A DNA stretch of 6,158 bases from the NCBI GenBank assembly GCA_963643215.1, contig CAVIJY010000074.1, forward strand, positions 1 to 6,158. The letters run 5' to 3'. Shown here piece after piece: positions 6,117 to 6,158 of the stretch. Position 1 is the stretch's first letter; every line of letters begins with the position of its first letter. This DNA is from Darwinimomas sp963643215 (GTDB lineage: Bacteria > Bacillota > Clostridia > Lachnospirales > Lachnospiraceae). Under the pieces are notes generated by a model, which searched no databases, had not been told where the DNA came from, and saw only the letters and a list, made by a program, of their open reading frames with translations. The translations under genes were made by a program, and so were the position numbers.

Positions 6117-6158
6117 ATGAGCTTTGATACTGCAACCGGATTTGTAAATAAAATGGGC
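6117..6158 (+). CDS. Possible 5' end of a downstream gene, cut by the window edge
   Basis: An ATG at 6117 opens a frame that runs to the window end with 14 codons and no stop (MSFDTATGFVNKMG). AGGAGG immediately precedes it, which is too close for a normal ribosome binding site. The same frame has another ATG at 6096, but without a visible binding site. A TTG at 6124 in another frame is better spaced but meets a stop after six more codons. The product is not recognisable from so few residues. Codons after the first resemble coding sequence only weakly. Confidence 0.35.
   Translation, partial: MSFDTATGFVNKMG

Overview
The window is a compact, all-forward-strand stretch of housekeeping genes from a Clostridia-type Firmicute, most likely Lachnospiraceae. 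I infer this from protein sequence style: MetG in particular reads like Lachnospiraceae MetRS, and the metG - tatD - rsmA grouping is typical of Firmicutes. Strong GGAGG-type ribosome binding sites, moderate GC and frequent GGA/AGA codons fit. No database search was possible, so the taxonomic call is an inference.

Layout. Positions 29-661 encode a glyoxalase II-like metallo-beta-lactamase fold hydrolase. A 164-base gap follows. It holds a good sigma-70-type promoter (TTGCGG, 17 bases, TATAAT) and a leader of about 95 bases that can fold into a branched hairpin directly at the predicted transcript start. From there the genes are tightly packed: a small lipoprotein with a GerMN-like domain (826-1362), methionyl-tRNA synthetase metG with a C-terminal tRNA-binding OB domain (1374-3512), a TraX-family membrane protein (3536-4291), a TatD-family metal-dependent DNase (4363-5157, possibly from 4291) and the 16S rRNA dimethyltransferase rsmA (5148-6029). 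Gaps are 11 and 23 bases, then 71 bases or a 1-base overlap, then a 10-base overlap, so the five genes are probably one transcript. The last 129 bases hold possible RNA structure and perhaps the first codons of another gene running off the edge.

Functionally, metG charges tRNA-Met and rsmA matures the small ribosomal subunit, so the operon core is translation. TatD is a conserved nuclease companion in this neighbourhood. The lipoprotein and the TraX-like membrane protein are unrelated passengers at the cell envelope. Relative to the Bacillus-type order metG - tatD - (yabE) - rnmV - rsmA, rnmV (ribonuclease M5) is absent here and a TraX-family gene sits between metG and tatD.

I see no CRISPR array, insertion sequence, tRNA or rRNA gene, phage gene or defence system, and no clear intrinsic terminator. 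I do not think the window contains an undescribed system. The points most worth a second look are the structured leader, the insertion in the MetG catalytic core, the altered gene order, and the possible competing hairpins after rsmA.
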